A model generated the notes under the pieces. That model saw only the letters and a program-made list of their open reading frames with translations, ran no database searches and was not told where the DNA came from. This document shows positions 1 through 8,914 of a DNA stretch of 64,000 nucleotides, in pieces. The position numbers and the translations under genes were made by a program. Each line of letters opens with the position of its first letter. The stretch's first letter is position 1. The stretch covers positions 332,398 to 396,397 of the forward strand of contig CAKSZH010000001.1 in the NCBI GenBank assembly GCA_934525675.1, read 5' to 3'. Origin of the DNA: an uncultured Eubacteriales bacterium (GTDB lineage: Bacteria > Bacillota > Clostridia > Oscillospirales > CAG-272).

Positions 1-1526
1 AGCACGGCGACATCATGAGTTATTATACCAATGATATTGATACGCTCCGCCAGATGGTCTCCCAGTCTCTGCCGGTGCTGATTCAGTCTTCGGTCATTGT
101 GCTGTCCGTGTTCTTCATCATGCTCTATCTTTCCGTCTGGCTCGCGATTCTGGTCGTCTGCGGTGTTGCGGTCATGCTGCTTGTGACCAAAACCGTCGGC
201 GGGCATTCTGCCGGGAACTTTATCCGTCAGCAGATTTCCGTCGGCAGGGTGGAAGGCTATATTGAGGAAATGATGAACGGGCAGAAGGTCATCAAGGTGT
301 TCTGCCACGAAAAACAGAGCGAGACAGGTTTCGACGAGATCAACGACGCGCTCTTTGAGGACTCCCGCAAGGCAAACAAGTATGCCAATATGCTGATGCC
401 GATCCTCAATAACATCGGCAACGTGCTCTATGTTCTGGTCGCCATGACAGGCAGTATCCTGCTGCTCACCGGCGTGCCCAACCTGAGCATTTCCGGGATG
501 GCGCTTGTGGATATCAGCATCGTGGTGCCGTTCCTCAATATGACCAAGCAGTTTTCCGGAAACGTCAGTCAGGTGTCAAACGAAGTCAACGCGGTGGTCA
601 TGGGTATGGCAGGCGCGGGACGGGTATTTGCATTGCTTGACGAAAAGCCGGAGGTGGACGACGGCTATGTGACTCTGGTCAATGCAGTCATTGATCCTGA
701 CGGAACGGTTCATGAAACCGACCACCGCACCGGGCAGTGGGCATGGAAGCATCCGCACACGGCGGACGGCTCTGTGACCTACACGCCTCTTCGTGGCGAC
801 GTCCGGCTGACGGATGTGGATTTTGCGTATACGGAGGGCGGGCGGATCATTCTGCACGACGTGTCCGTTTACGCGGAGCCGGGGCAGAAGGTTGCTTTTG
901 TCGGTGCGACCGGCGCGGGAAAAACGACCATCACCAACCTCATTAACCGTTTCTATGACATTGCCGACGGCAAAATCCGCTATGATGGAATCAATATCAA
1001 TAAGATTAAGAAGGCGGACCTGCGTCACTCTCTCGGCATCGTGCTTCAGGATACCAACCTGTTTACCGGTACGGTGATGGACAATATCCGCTACGGCAAA
1101 CTGGACGCGACCGACGACGAATGTATCGCCGCCGCAAAGCTCGCCGGCGCGGACGATTTCATTACGCGTCTGCCGAACGGATACCGGACCGTTCTGACAG
1201 GAAACGGCGCGAACCTGTCGCAGGGACAAAGACAGCTCATTGCGATTGCCCGTGCGGCAGTTGCCGATCCGCCTGTCATGATTCTGGATGAGGCGACCTC
1301 TTCCATTGATACCCGTACCGAGGCGATTGTACAACGTGGTATGGATAAGCTGATGGAGGGAAGAACCGTGTTTGTCATCGCGCACAGACTTTCCACCGTC
1401 AAGAATTCGGATGTCATTATGGTGCTTGATCACGGACGCATCATCGAACGAGGAAGCCATGAGGATCTGATCGCGAAAAAGGGAACCTATTATCAGCTTT
1501 ACACCGGTGCGTTTGAACTTGAATGA
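1..1526 (+). CDS. ABC transporter, fused permease/ATPase (5' end cut by window)
   Basis: This is the C-terminal part of a type IV (exporter-fold) ABC half-transporter that would couple ATP hydrolysis to export across the cytoplasmic membrane. The reading frame is open to base 1 and begins inside the conserved HGDIMS..TND.D motif of the first intracellular loop, so the ATG at base 15 is internal and the N-terminus lies outside the window. Hydrophobic helices follow to about base 600. The nucleotide-binding domain has a Walker A (GATGAGKTT, near 905), the signature LSQGQRQ (near 1215), a Walker B ending in DEATSS (near 1290) and the H-loop histidine in IAHRLST (near 1380). An insert of about 40 residues (near 660-790) separates the membrane and ATPase domains. 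Such proteins usually pair with a second half-transporter, expected just upstream. The substrate cannot be told from sequence. Confidence 0.93.
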   Translation, partial: HGDIMSYYTNDIDTLRQMVSQSLPVLIQSSVIVLSVFFIMLYLSVWLAILVVCGVAVMLLVTKTVGGHSAGNFIRQQISVGRVEGYIEEMMNGQKVIKVFCHEKQSETGFDEINDALFEDSRKANKYANMLMPILNNIGNVLYVLVAMTGSILLLTGVPNLSISGMALVDISIVVPFLNMTKQFSGNVSQVSNEVNAVVMGMAGAGRVFALLDEKPEVDDGYVTLVNAVIDPDGTVHETDHRTGQWAWKHPHTADGSVTYTPLRGDVRLTDVDFAYTEGGRIILHDVSVYAEPGQKVAFVGATGAGKTTITNLINRFYDIADGKIRYDGININKIKKADLRHSLGIVLQDTNLFTGTVMDNIRYGKLDATDDECIAAAKLAGADDFITRLPNGYRTVLTGNGANLSQGQRQLIAIARAAVADPPVMILDEATSSIDTRTEAIVQRGMDKLMEGRTVFVIAHRLSTVKNSDVIMVLDHGRIIERGSHEDLIAKKGTYYQLYTGAFELE

Positions 1527-1682
1527 GTTCACCATTCTGTCATAAAATTGGAATTCATAAATGCGTTTCGGCTGCGAACAATAGTAACAGAGAACGCGAG
1601 ACTTCTTCACGAGGAACCGCGGGCTCAAGAATATAGATTCGCACATCCGGGCCCGCATGGACCCAGAAGAGGAGAAACGCAA

Positions 1683-1880
1683 ATGGCAAGCAACAAGACT
1701 CTTGTTCCCGAAGCAAAGGCAGCTCTTGAGAGATTCAAGATGGAGGCTGCCGGTGAAGTCGGTGTAAACCTGTCTCAGGGTTACAATGGTGACCTTACCG
1801 CACGTCAGGCTGGTTCTGTCGGTGGTCAGATGGTCAAGAAGATGATCGAGTCCTACGAGAACTCCATCAAAACGAAGTAA
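1683..1880 (+). CDS. small acid-soluble spore protein, alpha/beta type
   Basis: A 65-residue DNA-binding spore protein that coats forespore DNA and is degraded at germination by the GPR protease. The family signature is clear: GEVGVNL with the GPR-type cleavage context, then a YNGDLTARQAGSVGGQMVKK-type DNA-contact segment. The start is the ATG at 1683, preceded by an AGAGGAG ribosome-binding site about 7 bases upstream. Expression is expected from a forespore sigma-G promoter. I see only a weak TTCATA...CAATAGT candidate between 1550 and 1600 and do not rely on it. It stands alone between the ABC transporter and a terminator hairpin. With Spo0A and YtfJ it shows that the organism forms endospores. 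Confidence 0.95.
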   Translation: MASNKTLVPEAKAALERFKMEAAGEVGVNLSQGYNGDLTARQAGSVGGQMVKKMIESYENSIKTK

Positions 1881-1908
1881 TCTGAACAGATGATTGCGGC
1901 GAATACCG

Positions 1909-1945
1909 CAAAAAAAGAGGGGCGGACGCATATGCGTTCGCCCCT
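1909..1945. terminator. hairpin terminator after the spore-protein gene
   Basis: A 13-bp stem with one G-T wobble (1918-1930 with 1933-1945) has an almost closed loop. On the plus strand only a weak T-rich stretch follows. On the minus strand the stem is followed by seven Ts (the A-run at 1909-1916). It probably ends the spore-protein transcript and blocks antisense reading. Confidence 0.7.
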
Positions 1946-2174
1946 TGATGTTTTGCGGCAGTAATTCAGGTTCCGGAAACGGTACCGTGCAGACGGTTTC
2001 CCCCAAGGCGGTTTCAATTTGTCGTTTTCCGTGAGGGTCAGGGCCGGTGATTCCGATCGCGATTCTCTTTGCCTCGTAAGAATCATTGAGAATGATTGGC
2101 GACGGAAAGGCGGAATTTCGTGGAAAAGAATAAAAGCGGACAGGGATAGCCGAAAATCTTGTAAATATTCAGCG

Positions 2175-2203
2175 TTGCAATCTGTTCCCGCTTATGGTAT
2201 ACT
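2175..2203 (+). promoter_or_regulatory. sigma-A promoter of the EIIC-type gene
   Basis: A -35 TTGCAA (2175-2180) and a -10 TATACT (2198-2203) are separated by 17 bp. TGG directly before the -10 makes it an extended -10 promoter. Transcription should start near 2210, about 25 bases before the GGAGG ribosome-binding site. Confidence 0.75.
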
Positions 2204-2236
2204 GTTCATAATAAAAAACACACCGGAGGTTCTGTC

Positions 2237-3316
2237 ATGGCAGTCAAAGCAACCCTCAAGAAGTATGCCAAAAGGTACTTCATTGACGCGATGGGCGCAA
2301 TGGCGCTCGGACTTTTCGCATCGCTTCTGATCGGTACCATTTTAAGTGCGCTCGGAATGATTCCCGGTCTGTCGATTCTCACAAAAATCGGTACATACGC
2401 GCAGAAGGTTTCCGGCGCGGTGATGGGCATTGCGATCGCCTATGCTCTCGGCGCACATCCCCTTGTGGTATTTTCCTCGGCGGCGGTCGGCTTTGCCGCA
2501 AACGAAATGGGCAAGGCGGGCGGTCCCATCGCGGTTCTGATTATTGCGATCATTGCCTCGGAGATCGGCATGCTGGTTTCGCGCAAAACCAAGGTGGACA
2601 TCATTGTCACCCCGCTGGTCACCGTGCTCACGGGCGGACTTCTGGCGGTTTTCCTTGCGCCCCTCATCGGGACGGCGGTCGGGTATATCAGTACCTTCAT
2701 CGGTTGGGCTTCCTTGCAGGCTCCACTTGTGTCCGCCCTGGTCATTTCGGTTGTCATCGGAATGTGCCTGACGCTTCCCATTTCCAGCGCAGCGATCTGT
2801 GCGGGGCTGGTCCTGACGGGAAGTGCGGCGGCGGTCGGCTCCTCCGAAGGGCTTGCCATTGCCGGTGCCGCGGCGGTAGCCGGGTGCTGTACCCAGATGA
2901 TTGGATTTGCGGTCATCAGCTTCCGCGAAAACGGGTTTGGCGGACTGTTGTCCCAGGGCATCGGAACCAGTATGCTTCAGATGCCCAATATCATCAAAAA
3001 TCCGCGTATCTGGCTGGCGCCGACGCTTGCGTCGGCAATCACAGGTCCTCTCGGCGTCTGTGTGTTTCATCTCCGGATGTATGGCGTGGCGATTGATTCC
3101 GGCATGGGAACCTGCGGTCTGCTTGGGCCCATCGGGATGATCCTCGGGTGGCTCGATGCGAGCAACGGTTATCCGGGCACGGTCGGTGTACTGGAATGGG
3201 TCGGACTGGCCCTCGTATGCTTTGTGTTGCCGGCGGTTCTGTCCCTTTTGTTTGACTTCTTCTTCCGTAAGCTCGGTTGGGTGAAGGACGGAGATATGCT
3301 TTTGCCACAGTCCTGA
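2237..3316 (+). CDS. PTS EIIC-type membrane protein (PTS_EIIC_2 / PfoR-like)
   Basis: A 359-residue integral membrane protein resembling the EIIC_2 group of phosphotransferase permeases, which includes proteins annotated as PfoR. About eight to ten hydrophobic segments rich in Gly and Ala run from residue 15 to the C-terminus. The conserved feel of the family is seen in FSSAAVGFAANE near residue 78 and GIGTSMLQMPNI near residue 240. No EIIA, EIIB or HPr genes are next to it, so the protein may be a solitary permease or a membrane regulator rather than part of a full sugar PTS. The start ATG has GGAGG eight bases upstream and an extended -10 promoter ahead. The substrate is not predictable. 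Confidence 0.8.
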   Translation: MAVKATLKKYAKRYFIDAMGAMALGLFASLLIGTILSALGMIPGLSILTKIGTYAQKVSGAVMGIAIAYALGAHPLVVFSSAAVGFAANEMGKAGGPIAVLIIAIIASEIGMLVSRKTKVDIIVTPLVTVLTGGLLAVFLAPLIGTAVGYISTFIGWASLQAPLVSALVISVVIGMCLTLPISSAAICAGLVLTGSAAAVGSSEGLAIAGAAAVAGCCTQMIGFAVISFRENGFGGLLSQGIGTSMLQMPNIIKNPRIWLAPTLASAITGPLGVCVFHLRMYGVAIDSGMGTCGLLGPIGMILGWLDASNGYPGTVGVLEWVGLALVCFVLPAVLSLLFDFFFRKLGWVKDGDMLLPQS

Positions 3317-3362
3317 CGGAATACCGTTCAGAAGTCCCGGTTCTGACCGCAAGTTACAAATA

Positions 3363-3416
3363 AAATCGGTACCTGCCAAAACCTTTTTGGTGTTTGGGGG
3401 TACCGATTTATTTATC
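3363..3416. terminator. bidirectional terminator between EIIC gene and spo0A
   Basis: An 11-bp perfect stem (3363-3373 with 3399-3409) encloses a 25-base loop that can itself partly pair. T-rich tails lie on both sides (ATTTATTT on plus, TTTTATTT on minus). It sits between convergent genes and could serve both. The remaining bases to 3560 hold nothing I recognise. Confidence 0.65.
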
Positions 3417-3559
3417 TGAACGTTACTGGTGTTCGTATTTTGATCTGAGCCGTATATGCGTGTCCGTACAAAACTCTGACCGGCAGGAGCGTTCATACAA
3501 AGAGGCAGATCGGGACGCCTGTCCGAATGTTATTCCGACCGGCTTGCATATCCGCAGGA

Positions 3560-4342
3560 TCAGTACAGCTTGTACTTCAATCTGAGATTGTCTGCGATCA
3601 TGGCGATGAACTCCGAGTTGGTGGGCTTCCCGCGGTTGTTCTGGATGGTGTATCCGAAGTAGGAGTTGAGCGTGTCCACATCTCCGCGATCCCACGCGAC
3701 CTCGATGGCGTGACGGATGGCGCGCTCAACACGGGAAGTCGTCGTTGCGTACTTTTTGGCAACGGAAGGGTAGAGAACCTTGGTGACGGAATTGATGATG
3801 TCACTGTCCTTGACAGTGAGCAGGATTGCCGTGCGGAGGTACTGATATCCCTTGATGTGCGCGGGAACGCCGATCTGATGAATGATCTGCGTGACCTGCG
3901 ATTCAATGTCAGGCGTTCGGTCCGGCGTGTCACTGTGGTAGGTGGATACGGAATGTTCCCGCCTTTCCAGGATGGCGTCAATATGGTCACACAGACTACC
4001 AATATTGAGCGGCTTGGGCAGGCAGAGCTCCGCACCCTCGTTGGTTGCCTGTACGAAAATGTTCTGATTCGCGCTTTGCGCGTCAACAATGAACGCGGGA
4101 GCATTGTCCGGCGTAAAATCCAGATTACGGCAACTGCGGATCAGTCCGATGCCGTCCAGTTTGGAAAGCCAGACATCAATGAGGGCGACATCCGGATGAT
4201 GCTGCGAAATCATCATCAGCGCCTCCTCGCCGTTGGATGCTTCCAATATATTCTGGTAACCTGTTCTGGATAATCCGTCCCGAAGAGCGGCCCTGACTGC
4301 GGCGTTCTCATCCGCAATCAGTATTCTTGCGTTCGATTTCAT
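3560..4342 (-). CDS. spo0A: Spo0A, master sporulation response regulator
   Basis: A 260-residue response regulator that, once phosphorylated, switches on entry into sporulation by binding 0A boxes. The receiver domain (about 1-120) has the acidic pair D11/E12, the phosphorylation site D56 and the lysine K110. The Spo0A-specific effector domain (about 150-260) contains [26 protein letters not shown] recognition-helix sequence and the closing [14 protein letters not shown]. The ATG at 4342 is chosen because GGAGG lies eight bases upstream; a longer frame to 4408 has no such site. Oddities: the conserved switch Thr/Ser position of the receiver appears to be Asp (D87), and the usual MP after the phospho-Asp is WL. 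It is monocistronic here, with its own extended -10 promoter, and is not beside spoIVB. Confidence 0.95.
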   Translation of the reverse strand: MKSNARILIADENAAVRAALRDGLSRTGYQNILEASNGEEALMMISQHHPDVALIDVWLSKLDGIGLIRSCRNLDFTPDNAPAFIVDAQSANQNIFVQATNEGAELCLPKPLNIGSLCDHIDAILERREHSVSTYHSDTPDRTPDIESQVTQIIHQIGVPAHIKGYQYLRTAILLTVKDSDIINSVTKVLYPSVAKKYATTTSRVERAIRHAIEVAWDRGDVDTLNSYFGYTIQNNRGKPTNSEFIAMIADNLRLKYKLY

Positions 4343-4379
4343 GATAATGTCCTCCGTCCATATTTTTTCTGACAAGATT

Positions 4380-4408
4380 ATTTTACCATATATTCCCATA
4401 AAATGCAA
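4380..4408 (-). promoter_or_regulatory. sigma-A-type promoter of spo0A
   Basis: On the minus strand a -35 TTGCAT (4403-4408) and a -10 TAAAAT (4380-4385) are 17 bp apart, with TGG just before the -10. The predicted start lies about 30 bases before the start codon. A TGTCAGAA sequence downstream of the -10 loosely resembles a Spo0A box and could allow self-control, but the match is weak. Confidence 0.65.
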
Positions 4409-4554
4409 TAGAGTTAACTAAAAATTACTTTACAAAAAATAACGGGAATTATTGTAAGGATTTAACAAAATTTTCGGTAATTTCAATGAGAAGTGCGTCG
4501 GAAAGCAAGGTTTGAGGGAACAGAGTGTCAAAACGGCGATGGAGTGGTCGATTC

Positions 4555-4616
4555 GGAAAAAATACCATAGGCGGTGTAAAAACTCCCGGAAATGAGTTGA
4601 TACACCGCCTATGGTA
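4555..4616 (-). terminator. intrinsic terminator of the lon-rluB gene block
   Basis: A perfect 16-bp inverted repeat (4563-4578 with 4601-4616) with a smaller inner stem (AACTC/GAGTT) is followed on the minus strand by a run of Ts. It lies about 40 bases after the rluB stop codon. No gene is seen between it and spo0A. Confidence 0.85.
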
Positions 4617-4654
4617 CCGGTTATGCCGTGGCATTTCGTCTGTATTTGTCGAGT

Positions 4655-5398
4655 TTACCCGTTTGACGGGCGAGAAGCAGGGTGACCGCCGAGCAGAAGA
4701 ATTTCCTTTTTGGAAAGCTCGCGCCAGCTGCCGGAGGGGAGATCGCCGAGCTTGATGGCTCCGATGGCGACGCGCGTCAGGGATCGCACCTTGAGATCCG
4801 CGATCTCACACATCTTGCGGATCTGGCGGTTTCTGCCCTCAAAAAGAGTCATGCGAAGTACTGTTGTCTGGTTATCCGCACGTACCAGATCGACTCCGAC
4901 CGGACGGATGCGGTACCCGTCAAGCTCCATTGGGCTTCTCAGGGTTTCGAGCTGTTGCTCGGTTATGCGACCCGCAACCGCGACCAGATAGATTTTCGGA
5001 ATGTCGTGGCTTGGATGTGTCAGCCGATTGGTCAGCTCCCCGTCGTCGGTGAAGAGCAAAAGCCCGTCTGAATCCATGTCAAGTCTGCCGACAGGATAAA
5101 CGCGTGCTCCGACATTCCTGACCAGTTCCGCGACGGTCGGTCTGCCTTTTTCATCGGAGAGCGTGGTAACATATCCGCGAGGCTTGTTGAGCAGGATATA
5201 ATGGTACTGTTTATTCGCCGGGGCGCGGAGAGGTTTTCCGCGATACAGGACAACATCGGTCTCCGGGTCGATTTTCTGCCCGAGCAATGCCGTACTACCG
5301 TTGACGGTTACGTTGCCTTTTCTGATTTCTTCTTCCGCGGCACGTCTCGAGAGTACCCCGCAGTCGGTAAAATATTTGGAGATTCTGACTTGATTCAT
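4655..5398 (-). CDS. pseudouridine synthase, RsuA/RluB family
   Basis: A 247-residue enzyme that isomerises a specific uridine in ribosomal RNA (the family includes RluB, RsuA and RluE). An N-terminal S4 RNA-binding domain (about 1-48) is followed by the catalytic domain, with GRLDMDSDG holding the catalytic aspartate D107 and a downstream FEGRNRQIRKM motif typical of this family. ATG 5398 has AAGGA upstream; an in-frame extension to 5629 overlaps dacF and lacks a ribosome-binding site. It is the last gene of the minus-strand block and is followed by a strong terminator. RluB (23S U2605-type) is the most likely identity by gene context, but family members are hard to separate by eye. Confidence 0.9.
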   Translation of the reverse strand: MNQVRISKYFTDCGVLSRRAAEEEIRKGNVTVNGSTALLGQKIDPETDVVLYRGKPLRAPANKQYHYILLNKPRGYVTTLSDEKGRPTVAELVRNVGARVYPVGRLDMDSDGLLLFTDDGELTNRLTHPSHDIPKIYLVAVAGRITEQQLETLRSPMELDGYRIRPVGVDLVRADNQTTVLRMTLFEGRNRQIRKMCEIADLKVRSLTRVAIGAIKLGDLPSGSWRELSKKEILLLGGHPASRPSNG

Positions 5399-5474
5399 AA
5401 GGATTCCTTTACTTTGCATGATGTAACACGGGAATAATCGTTTTTTTGGGGGGGAGGTCAAAGCGAACGGGAGT

Positions 5475-6695
5475 TCAGTCTTCGTTGCTTTTTTCAAGCA
5501 GTCCCCGGAAGAACTCCGCGATGGAACGGAACAGCCGTACAAAAAAGGACGGATACTCCGCTTTGTCCGATGCGGCGGTTGCGACCAGTTCACAGGAGCC
5601 GATCTCTTCCGCCACGCCGTCCCCGTCAAGGTCGGAGAGGAAGATCAGCCTGCCGACCGGTTGGTTTTCTTCAACCCGTCCGAAGAGGAAACGGGGAAGT
5701 TCCACGCGTGTCGTAATGCTTTCATGATTCTTCGGGAGAGATACAGAAAGGGAAGCGCGGTTGGTCACGGAGACCTTTGGCAGGGTTCCGCCGACCACGG
5801 AAACGTCTGCTCTGAATCCGCCAGCGGTTGTCAGGTTGATACGTTCGTATAAAGAGAAACCGTAATCGAGCAACCGTGTATGGTCGTTCCAGTCATCGGG
5901 GGCGGACAGCGTGACCGCGACCAACATGACGCCGTCCCGCTCGGCGGCGCTGACGAGGCATCGTCCGCTTTGCTTGGTAAATCCGGTTTTGACGCCGATC
6001 GCACCGTCATACAGGCGGAGCATCTTGTTGTGGTTGATGAGCAGTCGGACTCCGCCGGTCGATTGCATGGGGATGGTTTTTTTGTAAGTAGACACGATCC
6101 GGCGAAAGGTCACATTTTTCAGTGCTTCCGCCGCAATCACGGCAAGGTCGTATGCCGTCGTATAGTGGTCCTCGTCGCCAAGACCGTGCGGATTTTTGAA
6201 GTGGGTATCCGCAAGTCCCAGCTCCTTTGCCTTTTCATTCATCAGGTCGGCAAACGCATCGATGCTGCCGCCGACCTCTATGGCGATTGCCGCCGCCGCG
6301 TCATTTGCGGATTCCAGCAGCATGGCGTAGAGCAGGGCTTCCATGGTCAGTTCTTCCCCGGCGAACAGGTAAACGGACGAACCCTCCACGCCGACCGCTT
6401 TCGCGGATACCGAGACGACTCTGTCAAGCGGTACCCGTTCCATAGCGACCAATGCCGTCATGATCTTGGTCGTGCTTGCCATCGGCATCCGGACGTGCTC
6501 GCGTTTTCCGGTAATAACCCTGCCGGATTCCGCTTCAAGGAGTACCGCGCTTTTTGCCGATACGGTGGGGGGATCCGGGATTCCGGAATTGCTTTTCGAG
6601 GCAGATGCTTCCGGGGCAAGTACGAGTGCAAGAGAGATGAAGAGAAGGCACGCGACAAAAACTCGCGTGAACGGTTTTTTCTTTCGGTACAGCAT
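5475..6695 (-). CDS. D-alanyl-D-alanine carboxypeptidase, DacF-like
   Basis: A 406-residue penicillin-binding protein of the S11 family that trims the terminal D-Ala from peptidoglycan stem peptides. A signal peptide occupies about residues 1-32, with a hydrophobic core after RKKK and an ASA cleavage site. The catalytic motifs are S74-T-T-K77, S129-A-N131 and K236-T-G238. A C-terminal domain of beta character follows (about 285-380), ending in an amphipathic helix fit for membrane attachment. GGAGG lies seven bases before the ATG. It sits after ytfJ, as in other clostridia, which suggests a role in spore cortex or forespore wall formation. In the 76-base gap to rluB there is an unusual T7G7 run (5441-5454). 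Confidence 0.93.
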   Translation of the reverse strand: MLYRKKKPFTRVFVACLLFISLALVLAPEASASKSNSGIPDPPTVSAKSAVLLEAESGRVITGKREHVRMPMASTTKIMTALVAMERVPLDRVVSVSAKAVGVEGSSVYLFAGEELTMEALLYAMLLESANDAAAAIAIEVGGSIDAFADLMNEKAKELGLADTHFKNPHGLGDEDHYTTAYDLAVIAAEALKNVTFRRIVSTYKKTIPMQSTGGVRLLINHNKMLRLYDGAIGVKTGFTKQSGRCLVSAAERDGVMLVAVTLSAPDDWNDHTRLLDYGFSLYERINLTTAGGFRADVSVVGGTLPKVSVTNRASLSVSLPKNHESITTRVELPRFLFGRVEENQPVGRLIFLSDLDGDGVAEEIGSCELVATAASDKAEYPSFFVRLFRSIAEFFRGLLEKSNED

Positions 6696-6782
6696 GTGTA
6701 CGCCTCCATATCCTGTATTTGCTACAATATACGGAGTTTTTCCATGTGCTATGCCGATCTTTTCCCGGGACGGAGGAAAAGG

Positions 6783-7250
6783 TCACTCTTTTTCGGTCTC
6801 TTCGACCGTAACGGTGACTTCGGTCTGTTGCTCGTCTTCGGTTTTATGCTTCTTTTTCTTGCCGAAAAGCGCCTTGATTTTGGAGATAATCTCCGGTGCG
6901 CGGTCGACCGCCGCCGCTGCCTGCCCGACGAAATCCACGGGGGCAGGAGTACCGACATTGAGAATGTCCACGTGACCCTCGCGGTCCACGGTCAGAAAAG
7001 CGACGGGCGAAACAGTCAGCCCGGTTCCGCCGCCACCGCCGAAATTCTTGGCTTTGTCGGGGGTGTCTTTTTTGCCCTGAAAATCAACGCCGCCGGACGC
7101 GTAGCCAACCATGACCTTGGAAATCGGAATGATGGTGGTACCGCTGTCGGTTTTGATCGGGTCGCCGATGATGGTGTTTGCGTCGATCATGGAGCGGATG
7201 CTTTCCAGAGAGGTACGGATCATATCCTCCAATTTGTTTTCGTTTGCCAT
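6783..7250 (-). CDS. ytfJ: YtfJ/GerW-type sporulation protein
   Basis: A 155-residue protein of the GerW (YtfJ) family, linked to spore germination competence in Bacillus. The family core is visible: an amphipathic N-terminal helix, TIIGDPI, TIIPISKV.VGYASGG, a glycine-rich FGGGGGTG loop near residue 72 and the VSPVAFLTV segment. The C-terminal 35 residues are very charged (KKKKHKTEDEQQ...) and probably unstructured. The start ATG has a GGAAGG-like site upstream. It lies between a DUF2953 protein and dacF, a pairing commonly seen in clostridia. The molecular activity of the family is not established. Confidence 0.9.
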   Translation of the reverse strand: MANENKLEDMIRTSLESIRSMIDANTIIGDPIKTDSGTTIIPISKVMVGYASGGVDFQGKKDTPDKAKNFGGGGGTGLTVSPVAFLTVDREGHVDILNVGTPAPVDFVGQAAAAVDRAPEIISKIKALFGKKKKHKTEDEQQTEVTVTVEETEKE

Positions 7251-7297
7251 GAGTGTAACCTTCCTTTATTGTATTAGATAGATTTTGGTTTTTGGGT

Positions 7298-7993
7298 TCA
7301 GCGGTCAGAGTTTCCTCTGATCTTGACGCGGATCAGTGTGAAGAGTGCAGAAAATGCAATTCCGATGAGGGAAAGCGGGGAGACGGAAACAGAGATCCGC
7401 ACGTCGGCGGACATCTTTTCCGAAAGAAAATCAGCCGTGACATCGACGACGGTATCCTTGTTTGCCTTGACGTTGGTGATGTGGTCGAGGAGCGCCAGAA
7501 GACAGGAGACCGACTGTGAGATCGCACCATACAGGATCGCCGTCCCGGCAGCGTCGGGTGACGCGACCCGGATAACGATATGCGACAGATCAATGCGAAG
7601 CGCCCTGCCGAATTTCGGAAGAATGGTTTTCAAAAGCTCCACGATCAGATGGATCTGCTCGGAGAGCGGTGTTTTGACAACCTCGCCGCTTTGCTCTTTT
7701 TGCTTTTTGGCTTCTTTTTTCTTTTGTTTTTCCGCGGCTTTCTTTGCCGCTTTCGCGTCTTTTTTTGCTTGTTTCAGGCGCAGCTTTTCTTCCCGTTTTT
7801 TGATCTTTTTTGCGCTGTAACGAGAGAGAGACGGCTTTTTTTGCTTCTTCGGATACAGGCGGATACGGATCACGCGGAACACGCGTATCCCGACTGAGAG
7901 TTCTTCGCCTGCCGAAAGATCAAGATAAACACGCGGGGCAAGCAGTAACAGAAATAACAGAATGATTGCGCCGATGATGATTAGCGCTGTCAA
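7298..7993 (-). CDS. DUF2953 family protein
   Basis: A 231-residue protein with one N-terminal transmembrane helix (about 3-20), a short extended segment, then a highly lysine-rich stretch of low complexity (about 48-105, many KKxEKxKKxAKK patterns), and a C-terminal DUF2953 region (about 110-225) ending in another hydrophobic segment. Translation appears to start at TTG (7993-7991), with AGGAGG eight bases upstream; no ATG or GTG is better placed. The DUF2953-ytfJ adjacency is common in spore-formers and suggests a sporulation role, but no function is known. The 190-base gap to scpB holds no gene I can see. Confidence 0.82.
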   Translation of the reverse strand: MTALIIIGAIILLFLLLLAPRVYLDLSAGEELSVGIRVFRVIRIRLYPKKQKKPSLSRYSAKKIKKREEKLRLKQAKKDAKAAKKAAEKQKKKEAKKQKEQSGEVVKTPLSEQIHLIVELLKTILPKFGRALRIDLSHIVIRVASPDAAGTAILYGAISQSVSCLLALLDHITNVKANKDTVVDVTADFLSEKMSADVRISVSVSPLSLIGIAFSALFTLIRVKIRGNSDR

Positions 7994-8182
7994 GGGTCGC
8001 TCCTCCTTTCTTTGAAGATACCGGATTGCGGGGCGTAGGGAATTGTGTGTTTTCTCCAGGTTCTATTGATTTGGTACCGGACGGTTGAAGCCGATTTACA
8101 CAGGTTGGAATTTGCAACGGGATATCGCATCCGCTTTCGCCAGGAAAGGGGAAGCAAACATAATGAATTCTGTTTCAGCCTT

Positions 8183-8911
8183 TCAGAGTGTCACACCGGG
8201 CGTGTTGTCGGTCGGCAGAATTTCGGACGCGTCGATATTCGGGATTTCTGCCTCGGCACCCTCCGACGCGGGATCCGATGAAGTGTCGGAGCTTTCTCCA
8301 TCCGGGTCGTTTTCGGTTTTGTCCGCCGCAGCGTTCTGCGCGGCGGCGCTGAGCGCCTCGGTTGCGGGAAGCTCGGAGAGGGAATTCAACCCGAATACGC
8401 GGAGGAACTTGTCGCTGGTCGCGTACAGCATCGGTCTGCCGGGTGCGTCCAGTCTGCCGCAGGCTTCAATCAGTCCCTTGTCAAGCAGGGAACCGACGGC
8501 ATAGGAGGAGTCCACACCTCTGACCGCATCAATATAGGCGCGGGTGGTCGGCTGGTTGTATGCCACGATCGCAAGGACTTCCATGCTGGAAGCGGACAGG
8601 TTGCCGCCCCGGCGGATGCCGAGCGCTTCGCGGATATAGGGAAGATAGATTTCCTTGGTTGCCAGCTGGCAGGTGTCGGGGAAGGTCAGAAGCTGAATAC
8701 CTCTGCCGGAATTTTCGGGATTATAACGGGATGCCATATGTTCGGTCAGTGCGCGGACGTCTTTTGCGTCCAGTCCCAGCACCTCTGCGATCTTGTCATA
8801 CCGGACGGGATATCCCGCGGCAAACAGGATTGCTTCGATCGCTTCTTCTACGTTTGCGACCGCTTCCGGCATCTCGTTTGTGTTTTTGACCTCTTTGTTA
8901 TCCTGACTCAT
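8183..8911 (-). CDS. scpB: ScpB, condensin kleisin-associated subunit
   Basis: A 242-residue winged-helix protein that, with ScpA and Smc, forms the bacterial condensin. Residues about 20-185 match the ScpB family (IEAILFAAGYPV, GGNLSASSMEVLAIVAYNQP, RGVDSSYAVGSLLDKGLIE, GRPMLYATSDKFL). The last 55 residues are acidic and of low complexity (many Asp, Ser, Glu), probably disordered. The ATG at 8911 lies three bases after the scpA stop codon, with GGAGG eight bases upstream, showing translational linkage. The Smc partner is encoded in the same window on the other strand (26177-29851). Confidence 0.95.
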   Translation of the reverse strand: MSQDNKEVKNTNEMPEAVANVEEAIEAILFAAGYPVRYDKIAEVLGLDAKDVRALTEHMASRYNPENSGRGIQLLTFPDTCQLATKEIYLPYIREALGIRRGGNLSASSMEVLAIVAYNQPTTRAYIDAVRGVDSSYAVGSLLDKGLIEACGRLDAPGRPMLYATSDKFLRVFGLNSLSELPATEALSAAAQNAAADKTENDPDGESSDTSSDPASEGAEAEIPNIDASEILPTDNTPGVTL

Positions 8912-8914
8912 TGG

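Noticed and set aside
5441..5454. T7G7 run as a phase-variable tract
   Set aside because: It lies between dacF and rluB, outside any reading frame and away from a promoter, so length change would have no evident effect.
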